Origin: Papio anubis
Taxonomy: Eukaryota > Chordata > Mammalia > Primates > Cercopithecidae
DNA: 64,000 bases
Direction of reading: 5' to 3'
NCBI RefSeq assembly: GCF_008728515.1
Contig: NC_044980.1
Coordinates: forward strand, 32,814,290-32,878,289
The first letter of the stretch is position 1. Every line of letters starts with the position of its first letter. The translations under genes and the position numbers were made by a program. Under the pieces are notes generated by a model. The model was not told the DNA's origin. It saw nothing but the letters and a program-made list of their open reading frames with translations, and ran no database searches. Below are positions 1 to 10,416 of the stretch, piece by piece.

Positions 1-549
1 AAAGTTCAGAGAGAAGTCAGTAGGGAGAAGGGACTCAAATAACCTCTTTCTGGAATCAGATATATTAAAATTTCAAAGAATTTCTTTCTTGACAGCCTTC
101 TCTCTCCTGGAACATGCTCTATAAGGCTTTCATCCTGAAAGCCATTGGCTATGTAATACATTTTTTTTTATGTTTAATCAAAAGTTTTTATTAAATCTTA
201 AAAAAATCTGTCTCAAATACTCCTTTGGGGAAGAACACAGAATGTTGAAATTGGCTGTAAAAACAAGATATTACTGAAGAAAAAATAAGATTTTTTCTTA
301 TTTACTGAAGAAATTTCTTATTTACTGAAGATTTACTGAAGAAATAAATAAGATTAAACCTTGCACAGGAAATTTTTTGGGAAAAGAAATGACAGGTCTC
401 AGTGATGGGTATGAACTTTTCAGAGATCATGGAAATTAGGTGACAGAAGAAGATATTGCAGCTTGAAATTCATATACAAGGAAACTAGCGAACTAAGTTT
501 GCAAAAACAAATAATATTAGTTTATTATTTGTTCTTAAAAAAGCAAATC
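1..549. other. Intron, no recognisable element except a short A/T-rich tandem repeat
   Basis: No exon or repeat family recognised. At about 269-350 the motif ttactgaaga recurs four times with TTTCTTA/AAATAA spacers, a degenerate local duplication. Confidence 0.5.
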
Positions 550-760
550 GCCAGGCACGTGGGCTCATGCCTGCAATCCCAGCACTTGCAGAGGCTAAGG
601 CGGGTGGATCACTTGAGGTCAGGAGTTTGAGACCAGTGTGGCCAACATGGTGAAACCCAATCTCTACTAAAAATACAAAAATTAGCCAGAAGTGGTGGTG
701 TGCGCCTGTAATCCCAGCTACTCAGAAGGCTGGGGCAGGAGAATCGCTTGGACCTGGAGG
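550..760 (+). repeat. Alu, 3' truncated
   Basis: Matches the Alu left monomer and the start of the right monomer (cctgcaatcccagcac, gtcaggagtttgagacc, atcccagctactcag). It stops around ggacctggagg with no A-tail. Many substitutions suggest an older AluS or J copy. Confidence 0.9.
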
Positions 761-892
761 CATGACTTAGTTTTGGAGTCAGCTTTTTCTGCGCATTCAT
801 AACATTTTTATTGTGTTTTAATGTGAGAGAAATAGTTTAAATGTAGGGGATTCTGGTTCTAGCACTGAAACCTGCTTATCCTGAGATCCTAG

Positions 893-1110
893 GCAGCAGC
901 ATGGTGTAGCAGCACATACAGAGGCAGCAGAGCAGACAGATCTGGGTTCAAATCCCGACTCTAAAACTTGTAGCTAAGTGACCGAGGAAAATTTCTGTGA
1001 AGGCTTTAGAGTCTTCATTTGTATAATGAGCATAAATGTATCTACAAATTAGGGTTGCTTACAGGTTTAAATGATATGGTTATGTGGAAACAGCTTGAAA
1101 AATAGTGGGT
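893..1110 (+). repeat. MIR SINE
   Basis: Has the tRNA-derived core gatctgggttcaaatccc and the later MIR body (tcttcatttgtataatgagc). Ancient and diverged. Confidence 0.75.
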
Positions 1111-1136
1111 TCTTAAAAAGTACTAGTTTTTAACTA

Positions 1137-1398
1137 ACAGAAAACCAAACACTTCATGTTCTCACTCATAAGTGAGAGTTGAACAATAACACATGGACAC
1201 AGGGATGGGAACATCACACACTGGGGCCTGTAGGGGGTTGGGGGGCAAGGGGAGGGAGAGCATTAGGACAAATACCTAATGCATGCGGGGCTTAAAACCT
1301 AGATGCAGCAAACCACCATGGCACATGTACATCTATGGAACAAACCTGCACGTTCTGCACATGTATCCCAGAACTTAAAGTAAAATGTAAAAAAAGAA
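1137..1398 (+). repeat. L1 3'-end fragment (primate L1PA/PB type)
   Basis: Covers the last codons of ORF2 and the 3' UTR (accaaacacttcatgttctc, G-rich tract near 1225-1255, aacctgcacgttctgcacat) with a short A-rich tail. Probable imperfect target-site duplication: aagtactagtttt near 1118-1130 and aagtgctagtttt near 1397-1409. The element is 5' truncated. Confidence 0.88.
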
Positions 1399-1576
1399 GT
1401 GCTAGTTTTCTCTGCAGCCGTTTCCCCTAGGGTATGGCATCAAATTTCTCTGAACCTTTATCTCCTCATATAGCACCTCAGAGTAATACCCATACCCTGT
1501 CTTATGACTATTTCATAAATATCTGTAGAAGCTAAAATGCAGTCGTAAATAAAAAGGACTTTTGTAAACTGGCCAT

Positions 1577-1938
1577 TGATATGGTTTGGCTGTGTCCCCA
1601 CCCAAATCTCAGCTTGTATTGTAGCTCCCATAATTCCCACACGTTGTGGGAGGGACCCAGTGGGAGATAATTGAATCACGGGGGCACATTGCCCCATACT
1701 GTTCTCGTGCTACTGAATAAGTCTCATAAGATTTGTTGGCTTTATTAGGGCAAACCCCTTTCACTTGGCTCTCGTTCTGTCTTGTCTGTAGCCATGTAAG
1801 ATATGCTTTTCGCCTTCTGCCATGACTGTGAGGCCTCCCCAGCCACTTAGAACTGTGAGTCCTTGAAACCTCTTTTTCTTTGCAAATTATCCAGTCTCAG
1901 GTATGTCTTTATCAGCAGTGTGAGAAAGGACTAATACA
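1577..1938 (+). repeat. Solo LTR, ERVL-MaLR THE1/MST type
   Basis: Starts tgatatggtttggctgtgtc and ends ggactaataca, the signature ends of THE1/MST LTRs. Internal landmarks are the aattgaatcacggggg block and the tgtgaggcctccccagcc block. The 362-bp length suits THE1. Flanks gCCAT/aCCAT may be a 5-bp target duplication with one change. No internal viral sequence adjoins it. Confidence 0.9.
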
Positions 1939-2669
1939 ACCATTATATCTGAATGTTTCATAGAATTCTACTTAGCTTATCATATCCTACTTGAAAGCGC
2001 ATTTTCAGAAATTGAACCTGTAAGTATTATATTATGCTAATTAACATTCTCAGGAGTAAAAAATCTCACAATTCATGAATTTTGTGGAGTAGTAGGCGAT
2101 GGACTAGCTCTAAGAAAGGCTCTCTTTCCTGGCTCATTCTTCCTTCAGAAAGTAACATAACTGCAATTTCATATAAAACCTAGTGCTACCCTTATCTTCC
2201 CTTGTCATTTCTAGTTCTTCCTGGCAAAAGAGCCACAGGAAGGAGTTAGAGCAAGGTGAGGCGATGACACATTGCTATCCTGCTTCAATAGTGGTGGGGT
2301 CCAGCTCCTACCTAGAAAAAGCCACAGAACAGAAGAGAAAATAAACCTCTCTCTGAGTTGAGAATACCCTGGCCTCTGGGTCCTGCCAGTTTGGACCGCT
2401 AAGAGACTGACATCGCTTTTTTCAAGACAAGAGTCTTGTCTTGACTCTTCTTTCTAACCTAGTTCTTGGATATTTGTCACATTCTAGCTCTTCTTTAGAA
2501 TCCGCCCTGTCACCTGTTTGATTTATGATACCAATGAGTCTCCCCATTGTTTAAATGCCTCATAGTATGTCTGTGTAGAACTGGGATGAATGCTTGCTGG
2601 ACTCTGCAACACAAATACATCCCTGTTTAAGGTCGCCAGAGAATGAAGATACTTCCTGGAAATCAACCA
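1939..2669. other. Intron, nothing recognised
   Basis: No exon-like open frame with splice borders and no repeat family I can name. Confidence 0.5.
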
Positions 2670-2776
2670 ATATTCCTTCCTTTCTTCCTCTTTCCTCTCC
2701 CTCTTTCCCTCCTTCTTTTCTTCTTCTCCTTCTTCCTCCTTTTTCTTTTTCCTTTCTTTTCTCTCTCTCTCTTTTT
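2670..2776. repeat. Polypyrimidine tract (CTT/CTC-rich)
   Basis: About 105 bp almost purely C and T on the plus strand, ending in a CT repeat. In the ADAMTS12 pre-mRNA this reads as a GA-rich run about 750 nt downstream of exon 3528-3654. Confidence 0.9.
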
Positions 2777-2880
2777 AAACATAAGCCTGGCATAATAACA
2801 TCCCAACTACCTTCTAGGATCCCAATCTCTTGAACCAATGTGGTTAACAATACCCTGAATATTGCTGAATATCTCTACAA

Positions 2881-3106
2881 CAGTGACTGTCAACTGAGGA
2901 TGATTTTACCCTGTAGTGGATATCTGTCAATGTCTGCAGACATTTTTAGTTGTCATAGCCTGGATTGGGAGGGAGGGAGTTCTACCAGCATCTAAGTAAA
3001 CACAGGCCAGTAATGCTGCTAAGCCTCCTGCAATTCACAAGGCAGCACCCCACACAAAGAGTCAGCTAGCCCCACATGTCAGTAACGTCGAGGTTGGGAA
3101 AACCTG
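2881..3106 (+). mobile_element. MER5A-type nonautonomous hAT (Charlie) element
   Basis: Starts cagtgactgtcaactgagg and ends gaggttgggaaaacctg. The internal blocks caatgtctgcagacattttt and aatgctgctaagcctcctgc are MER5A landmarks. Nearly full consensus span, well diverged. No coding capacity. Confidence 0.85.
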
Positions 3107-3527
3107 CTCTCTGAGCCCCGTCTTCTGGGCAGCCTGAAGTACAAGTGGGCACTGTGATTAGAAGGTGCCAACCTTTCGTCTGAAGGCTGGAGTTGCACTG
3201 GTAAAGTCCTTGGAAAAGACAACTCTATTAGTGAAACTACTTTTGCGTGATCCACTTAGCATTCTCTTCACCAATGCTTTGGCACTTAGTCTTGCCAAAT
3301 AATTAAACACAGAACACATCACCTTGTGAAAATACTGCTCTTGGGAGAATATGTCCTCACAGCTTGCCACAGGCTCTGACAGCATAGCCACAGAAACTTC
3401 TAACAGCGTTCTTGTGTTTATCCAAATAACAAAGCCACACATTATTTATCAGCAAGCATTGGGTCACTCTTGAGTCAGACATCACTGTAGGCAGACACAC
3501 AGAGCTCCAGCTGTTAGCGATGGTTAC

Positions 3528-3654
3528 CTGGGTGGACAAGCCTTTTCATGGCACTTCTTCTGTCTCCCATTGGGCTGTGTTTCCGGGTCACAGAATGTAG
3601 CTTTTACCATCCCACGGCCCTTCTTTATGCAATGGGCAGTCTGGCGGCGGATAC
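3528..3654 (-). CDS. ADAMTS12: ADAMTS12 exon: rest of second TSP1 repeat
   Basis: 127 bp: two bases completing Gly, then 41 codons and two bases of an Arg codon. The acceptor is cccccag and the donor gtaacc. The peptide starts [18 protein letters not shown] and ends [10 protein letters not shown](R), with the three remaining cysteines of the TSP1 fold. The next exon, beyond coordinate 1, would begin the third TSP1 repeat. This is the first ADAMTS12 exon that a transcript started from the L1 antisense promoter at about 8.3-9.3 kb would meet. Confidence 0.96.
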
Positions 3655-3980
3655 CTGGGGGTCGGACAGAAAGATTCACATGTATTGAATCCTGAGCCCA
3701 CATGCTCATGGTCAGGTGAGGTGCCTGACCATGTCAACGATCATGCTGACGGCTGATGGGAAAGTTGTTCAAAAGTTACTTGGTTTTTAAAGAAGGGATG
3801 AAGAATGGGAACCTCTTGTGATTCACCCTCATGCTGCAACTGGCAAGGGGAGGAGGAGAGCTTGCCTAGGAAAAACTGCAGGTCATAGAGGTAGGAGGTA
3901 AAGTCTGTTCCACAGATTACATTCCAGCCATGGAGACGACACTAACACACACATGCCAGATGGAAAACAAATGAGATTTA
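3655..3980. other. Intron start region upstream of exon 3528-3654, nothing recognised
   Basis: Holds the acceptor and its polypyrimidine tract for the exon at 3654. No repeat family recognised. Confidence 0.5.
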
Positions 3981-3994
3981 AATAATGAAAGTAG

Positions 3995-4293
3995 GCTGGG
4001 CACAGTGGCTCACACCTGTAATCCCAGCACTTTGGGAGGCAGAGGCAGGTGGATCACTTGAGGTCAGGAGTTCGAGACCAGCCTGGTCAACATGGTGAAA
4101 TCCTGTCTCAACTAAAAATACAAAAGTTAGCCAAGCATGGTGGTGGGCTCCTGTCATCTCAGCTACTCGGGAGGCTGAGGCAGGAGAATCGCTTGAACCC
4201 AGGAGGCGAACGGTGCAGTGAGCTGAGATCGTGCCACTGCACTCCAGCCTGGGCGACAGAGCGAGACTCCATCTCCAAAATACTACTGCTACT
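3995..4293 (+). repeat. Full-length Alu (AluS type) with target-site duplication
   Basis: Begins ggctgggcacagtggctcac and ends gactccatctccaaaatact with a degraded A-tail. Flanked by a 14-bp direct repeat aataatgaaagtag at 3981-3994 and 4294-4307. Confidence 0.95.
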
Positions 4294-4569
4294 AATAATG
4301 AAAGTAGATGTCGTCAACAGGTGTTATGAGGCAATTGCTACATTATCAGCTTAATTAAAGGATAGAAGAGACAGGTATCTTTATATTAGTTGAGGTCGGT
4401 AAACTCTTAGAGGCTGAAATACAATTTAAAATAATGTTGTGAAGTTTGAGATGTTATGTTTTTTAAAATACAGGGATTTCATAGCAAGGATTGATAATCC
4501 TGCTGCCTTCAGAGACCAGATAGTTAGTGCCAGTAAGGGACTCACACAGAGTCTATAGGCAAATGACGC

Positions 4570-4750
4570 CTTGTCTCAGGCATTGTTCTAAACTATGTGT
4601 ATTTATATCATTAATATATTACCTGTTATCTATTATGATGTATAATAACCCAAACCTCTCAACAACCCAATGAGTTCAGCACCATCATTATCATTATCTG
4701 ACAGGTGAAGAAACTGAGGCACAGTGAAGTCACAAAGGTTGAGAAAGGGA
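4570..4750 (-). repeat. MIR SINE, reverse orientation
   Basis: Contains gacaggtgaagaaactgaggcacagtg and upstream caacaacccaatgag, the reverse complement of the MIR core and tail. Confidence 0.8.
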
Positions 4751-4989
4751 AAGGACCACTGACTTTGATAACTAGGACATCATTAGCAAGGGAACGTAGA
4801 GGAATGGCCAGACTGTCATGGACTGAAGTGAAGAGGCAGTGAAGAAGTAACTCAGCATCTCCCTTGTACGGGCCAGTGCTTCAATGTGACATGTGAAATA
4901 TTGGGTGAGAATACTAAAGACTAAGACCCCTGAAAGGCAGAGCAATCTGTACAAAGGTTGGCACCCTGAGCTCTCAGGATGTCTAGACT

Positions 4990-5130
4990 TTGTGTGGGCT
5001 CATTGGTGTACAGAACTCCAGAACTGGAAAGGCCCTGAGCAATCCAGTGAGCTGATCACCTCCTCACTTTACTGCCTAGGACACTGAGGGGCTTTCCCAC
5101 AGTCACACAGCTGGCAAGACTGACCTGGAA
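4990..5130. repeat. MIR-like ancient SINE fragment
   Basis: The blocks cagaactggaaaggcc and cagtcacacagctggcaag resemble an old MIR-related consensus. Subfamily and orientation are uncertain. Confidence 0.4.
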
Positions 5131-6349
5131 TCTGCTGTCCTACCACCCACCACCTTGTGCTGCCTCAGCATGGACTCGCTTCAGCCAAATCCCCCTGATG
5201 CCAGATGGCATCTTGTCACTTAAAAAAGTGTCAGAGGGGGTTGCAAAACAGTAAGTAAATCCTTTAAAAAAGAACATTTTTTTTTTTGAGAAAATTGTGT
5301 TTTCAATAGAAAAGTAAACCTTCAACCACTCAGGCTTTCTCAACTAACAGATATCAGTGGAATAGAGAGTTGGATCGTTGACATCAGAGAAGCTGACATG
5401 CATCTGCCATTGGAGAGTGGGGAAAAAAGAAGTTTAGCTGCTTAGAAGTTTCATTAAAGCTTGGGTGGTTTGGCAAATTCTTGATGTCAAAACATGAAAA
5501 GGACTGTCAGATGACTGTAACAGGTTGGAAACATTCCCAAAAGGCTTGTATGTGTGCATGAATAGCAAAGATAAGTGTGCTTAGTGTTCCTGTCTCCAGA
5601 ATGGCACAAAACCTTACATAAAATCCCCTTCGGAAAGTTCGTAACATTGCATAGGTCAATCCACTGCACCAGCTGGGAGATGAACGGATAGGCCAGGCAG
5701 ATGTCATCAAGGGCAAAAGGAAAAGGGATAACTATGTGTCAGAGTTTCTCCACTGACATTAATGGTCCTGGTGACCATTACTCTTCTCTCGGCAACTGCA
5801 TTCTTATATACGACAGCCCTTGTATGTGCCAGGTACCAAGCTAAGCCCAATCTTCCAATGAGGGCCCCAACCCAGTAGGTCGACTTCCCTGACGTTACAG
5901 GATAGCAATACCTGGCCAAGTGCTTCTTTCTCATCTGATGCTTGTGTGTTCATTTGGTAACATTTAATTTATTGATTCATTTCTTATCTATTTCTGGTTA
6001 AATGATAAAAAAAAAAAAGAAAGTAAATAGAATCCAAGGGTCCTGAGTTCTAGTCCCTACTTTCCCTTCTACACAACACTGGGTTTAATCTGTGGGAAAA
6101 TGAGAACAGTGATATTCACGCTGTTGGAGGGCAGGAAGCTCAGCTAGTTTATCCTGGAAGTATCTCTTACATTTTAAAAGTGATGCTCCATAAAGGGAAG
6201 ACAAAGTTTAATCATTGGAAACCTTGGATAATGAAAGGATCTGGTTAATATAATTTTATGGTTAACCTAGAAAATGGTTTGTTGCAACGATTGTCAGAAT
6301 GTTTCAAAATGATACTAGTTCATATTGCCTTCGTGAGTGCGCACGTGGC
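5131..6349. other. Intron, nothing recognised
   Basis: Unique-looking sequence with a T-run at 5278-5288 and an A-run at 6008-6019. Open frames here lack splice context or family resemblance. Confidence 0.5.
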
Positions 6350-6873
6350 AGCTCATAGTTTCCAAAGGTGGCTGCAATAATATTCTCCCGTTCAGCATGC
6401 TCTTCTAGAACATGACCTTGTCATCCCTCGCTGAGACACTGAGTCTAATTCCTCTGGCCTTGAACTAAATGCGGAAGTGATGCTGTGTGACTTCAGAGGC
6501 CAGATTAGAAAAGGCCAAGCAATTTCATCCGCTGCATCTGTGTCTCACTCTCAGGACACTCCAGCTACCACAGTGGGGAAACTCAGCGCCCTTGGAATGG
6601 CCACATGTAGGTTGACAGTCAGTCCCAGATGAATCTAGCCCTTGGATCAACCGGCTCAGGTGCCAGTCACATGAATAAAAGAGCATTCAGATGGTTCAAG
6701 CCCCCAGGCATTTGAGTCTTCCTAGCCAAGGTGCCAAACATAGTGGAACAGAGGCACAGCATACCCAGCGTGTCCTGTCTCAATTTCTGACCCACAGGAT
6801 CTGTGGCATAATAAAGGGGTGGGTGTTTTACTATACTAATTTAAGGGTGGTTTGTTATCTACCATGAGTAATG
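6350..6873 (+). repeat. MLT1-family LTR (ERVL-MaLR)
   Basis: Matches the long MLT1 consensus: cttctagaacatgacctt, gttgacagtcagtcccag, ccaggcatttgagtcttcc, ctgacccacaggatctgtg and the final ggtggtttgttat. Diverged, with no internal viral sequence. Confidence 0.82.
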
Positions 6874-8276
6874 GAAAGAACACTCAATAAATGTGAGCTT
6901 TCTTCTTTCCTCCAGTCAGGACCCAGAGCTGCAATTGAGCTTGGCTTGCTATAGTCCAACCATGATGGATTGTATTGATTTTTCATGTTCTCTTCTCTTG
7001 TGCTACAGTTCTTCTGTTTTCCCTCCAGATCCACTGTGTCCACTTCTCTTCCCTGCTCTCAACCTCAAGAAGCTCATCCTGTGAATTGCTGTGGCTTCCC
7101 ATGAGATTTGGGAAATGAAGGCACTATCTCTTTGTTTAACTGCTCCTTCCTCTTAGTTCTTTAGGCCTAGGGATGGTAGCCTGATTCCCCTGACCCTCCA
7201 CTGTTAATGGGCAGGGGCAATAAATTACCTTTCCTAATTTCCCTAAACCCTACCCATATCTTTGAAAGTAGGCAAGGTTGTCAGCTTGACTGTGCTAGCT
7301 GTTTCCTGCTGGGTCCCTAACTGGTGATATCTCCTTTGCAGTAAAAATCCCAAACTATTCCTCTTCAGTGACACACTCGTTAACTCTGAAAATCAATTAC
7401 TGAAATAACAAAATCTTTCTTTGACATAGGATATTGTAGTATCTCTTGTGGAGGGGGTTCGAATCAGTCACCCTTTTAAGAGCAGTTATCATTATTGACA
7501 CTGCAAATGCAGGAAATACAACACGTTCAGCTAAGTCTATGTGACTTTGATCTTTCCCTGGTAATTAAAGAAAGACAATTGATATTGGCTTTTTAGTTGG
7601 CTTGCTATTTTTCCCTTTCTCTTCTATACTAAATATAGTCCCAAAAGAAATTCCAGCTAATTAAGGATGCCAATCAATCAATATGTTGCCACAGCACTAA
7701 GTTAACTGTTTATCTGGAAGCACTTACTTCAAAAGACACAAAGTAAAAATCAGTCACATTCCAAAATATATGAGAACTAAATTCAAAATGTTATTTCCAG
7801 ACCATTCTGAATGCCTTTCCCCATGTAGCAACCAGAACGTTGCCATGCAGCAGTAAATACTTACTAAATCTCATCGGATACTAGCAGTGAAAGGTCAACT
7901 TAGTGCCTTTGAAAGAACTGTCTTCCTGTAATTTAAACAGGAATACTCATCTTGAATGAAAATTATGCCTCAATATAAGGAACAGGCAATGTTCCTTATG
8001 TCCAAAAGAAAATGACATAGCTAATCATATTCTCAATTCAATAGCGAGATTATAAAATCGATGGAATTTGTTATGGTTAATTTAATTTGATTCAAAAATT
8101 CAGTTTAGACAACTGAAAGACTCAGATAAAACAATTGAAGACATAGCTCATTGTAATGACTTATGGCAAAAATTATAGTATTTCCTATTATGTATAAACT
8201 TAAGATTAGACACTTAAGACAGTGAACATTTAATTACAGCATGTGAAAGTTTCAAGGCATTGTAGACGCAGTCTTT
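6874..8276. other. Intron, nothing recognised
   Basis: A/T-rich unique sequence up to the L1 target site. No exon, repeat family or RNA gene recognised. Confidence 0.5.
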
Positions 8277-8291
8277 AAAATACTGGTAAGG
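8277..8291 (+). repeat. L1 target-site duplication, left copy
   Basis: aaaatactggtaagg, identical to 14470-14484. The preceding ttt makes a TT/AAAA site, the preferred L1 endonuclease cleavage site. The last G may belong to the L1 instead. Confidence 0.95.
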
Positions 8292-9336
8292 GGGGCGGAG
8301 CAAGATGGCCGAATAGGAACAGCTCCAGTCTCCAACTCCCAGCACCAGCGACACAGAAGACCGGTGATTTCTGCATTTTCAACTGAGGTACTGGGTTCAT
8401 CTCATTGGGGAGTGCCGGACGATCGGTGCTGGTCAGCTGTTGCAGCCCGACCAGCGAGAGCTGAAGCAGGGCGAGGCATCGCCTCACCTGGGAAGCGCAA
8501 GGGGGAAGGGAATCCCTTTTCCTAGCCAGGGGAACTGAGACACACAACACCTGGAAAATCGGGTAACTCCCACCCCAATATTGCGCTTTAAGCAAACAGG
8601 CACACCAGGAGATCATATCCCACACCTGGCTGGGAGGGTCCCACGCCCACGGAGCCTCCCTCATTGCTAGCACAGCAGTCTGCGATCTACCGGCAAGGCA
8701 GCAGCGAGGCTGGGGGAGGGGCGCCCGCCATTGCTGAGGCTTAAGTAGGTAAACAAAGCTGCTGGGAAGCTCCAACTGGGTGGAGCTCACAGCAGCTCAA
8801 GGAAACCTGCCTGTCTCTGTAGACTCCACCTCTGGGGACAGGGCACAGCTACACAACAACAACAACAACAACAACAACAAAGCAGAAGAAACCTCTGCAG
8901 ATGCAAACGACTCTGTCTGACAGCTTTGAAGAGAGCAGTGGATCTCCCAACACGGAGGTTGAGATCTGAGAACGGACAGACTGCCTGCTCAAGTGGGTCC
9001 CTGACCCCTGAGTAGCCTAACTGGGAGACATCCCCCACTAGGGGCAGTCTGACACCCCACATCCTCACAGGGTGGAGTACACCCCTGAGAGGAAGCTTCC
9101 AAAGCAAGAATCAGACAGGTACACTCGCTGTTCAGAAATATTCTATCTTCTGCAGCCTCTGCTGCTGATACCCAGGCAAACAGGGTCTGGAGTGGACCTC
9201 AAGCAATCTCCAACAGACCTACAGCTGAGGGTCCTGACTGTTAGAAGGAAAACTAACAAACAGGAAGGACACCTACACCAAAACCCCATCAGTACAACAC
9301 CATCATCAAAGACCAGAGGCAGATAAAACCACAAAG
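8292..9336 (+). promoter_or_regulatory. L1 5' UTR with internal sense and antisense promoter activity expected
   Basis: About 1,045 bp, GC-richer than its surroundings. A YY1-type motif caagatggccgaat lies at 8301-8314, at the position that fixes the start site in primate L1. The 5' UTR of primate L1 also carries an antisense promoter (established knowledge). Here it would fire along the minus strand toward ADAMTS12 exon 3528-3654. Activity cannot be read from sequence. Confidence 0.85.
8851..8881 (+). repeat. (CAA)n microsatellite inside the L1 5' UTR
   Basis: About ten uninterrupted ACA units. Young human L1 has only a short A/C-rich stretch in the corresponding place (from memory), so this looks like a local expansion. 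Confidence 0.9.
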
Positions 9337-10353
9337 ATGGGGAAAAAGCAGGGCAGAAAAGCTGGAAATTCAAAAAACAAGAGCGCATCTCCCCCGGCAA
9401 AGGAGCGCAGCTCATCGCCAGCAACGGATCAAAGCTGGACGGAGAATGACTTTGACGAGATGAGAGAAGAAGGCTTCAGTCCATCAAATTTCTCAGAGCT
9501 AAAGGAGGAATTACGTACCCAGCGCAAAGAAACTAAAAATCTTGAAAAAAAAGTGGAAGAATTGACGGCTAGAGTAATTAATGCAGAGAAGGTCATAAAC
9601 GAAATGAAAGAGATGAAAACCATGACACGAGAAATACGTGACAAATGCACAAGCTTCAGTAACTGACTCGATCAACTGGAAGAAAGAGTATCAGCGATTG
9701 AGGATCAAATGAATGAAATGAAGCGAGAAGAGAAACCAAAAGAAAAAAGAAGAAAAAGAAATGAACAAAGCCTGCAAGAAGTATGGGATTATGTAAAAAG
9801 ACCAAATCTACGTCTGATTGGGGTGCCTGAAAGTGAGGGGGAAAATGGAACCAAGTTGGAAAACACTCTTCAGGATATCATCCAGGAGAACTTCCCCAAC
9901 CTAGTAGGGCAGGCCAACATTCAAATCCAGGAAATACAGAGAACGCCACAAAGATACTCCTCGAGAAGAGCAACTCCAAGACACATAATTGCCAGATTCA
10001 CCAAAGTTGAAATGAAGGAAAAAATCTTAAGGGCAGCCAGGGAGAAAGGTCGGGTTACCCACAAAGGGAAGCCCATCAGACTAACAGCAGATCTCTCGGC
10101 AGAAACTCTACAAGCCAGAAGAGAGTGGGGACCAATATTCAACATTCTTAAAGAAAAGAATTTTAAACCCAGAATTTCATATCCAGCCAAACTAAGTTTC
10201 ATAAGTGAAGGAGAAATAAAATCCTTTACAGATAAGCAAATGCTTAGAGATTTTGTCACCACTAGGCCTGCCTTACAAGAGACCCTGAAGGAAGCACTCA
10301 ACATGGAAAGGAACAACCGGTACCAGCCATTGCAAAAACATGCCAAAATGTAA
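9337..10353 (+). pseudogene. L1 ORF1 with one nonsense codon
   Basis: ORF1p is the L1 RNA-binding trimer protein (coiled coil, RRM, C-terminal domain) that packages L1 RNA with ORF2p. The frame from ATG 9337 (context aaagATGg) to the stop at 10351-10353 is 1,017 bp, the usual 338 codons, with no indel. It is interrupted by TGA at 9664-9666 (codon 110). The flanks favour a CGA-to-TGA change at a CpG, but this is inference. The product would be 109 residues, cut within the coiled coil before the RNA-binding part (RRM region from about codon 155). The next in-frame ATG is 9709; starting there would give 214 residues without the N-terminal coiled coil. Confidence 0.93.
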
Positions 10354-10416
10354 AGACCATCGAGGCTAGGAAGAAACTGCATCAACTAACGAGCAAAATA
10401 ACCAGTTAATATCATA

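Noticed and set aside
1577..1938. Endogenous retrovirus with coding capacity
   Set aside because: Only LTR sequence is present here, at 6350-6873, 27235-27576 and 44317-44767. No gag, pol or env segment adjoins any of them.
8787..9107. 106-codon minus-strand open frame in the L1 5' UTR with a poly-Cys stretch
   Set aside because: The Cys run is the reverse reading of the CAA microsatellite. It does not correspond to known ORF0, which lies nearer the 5' end.
9921..10385. 154-codon minus-strand open frame opposite L1 ORF1
   Set aside because: Shadow of the purine-rich ORF1 coding strand.
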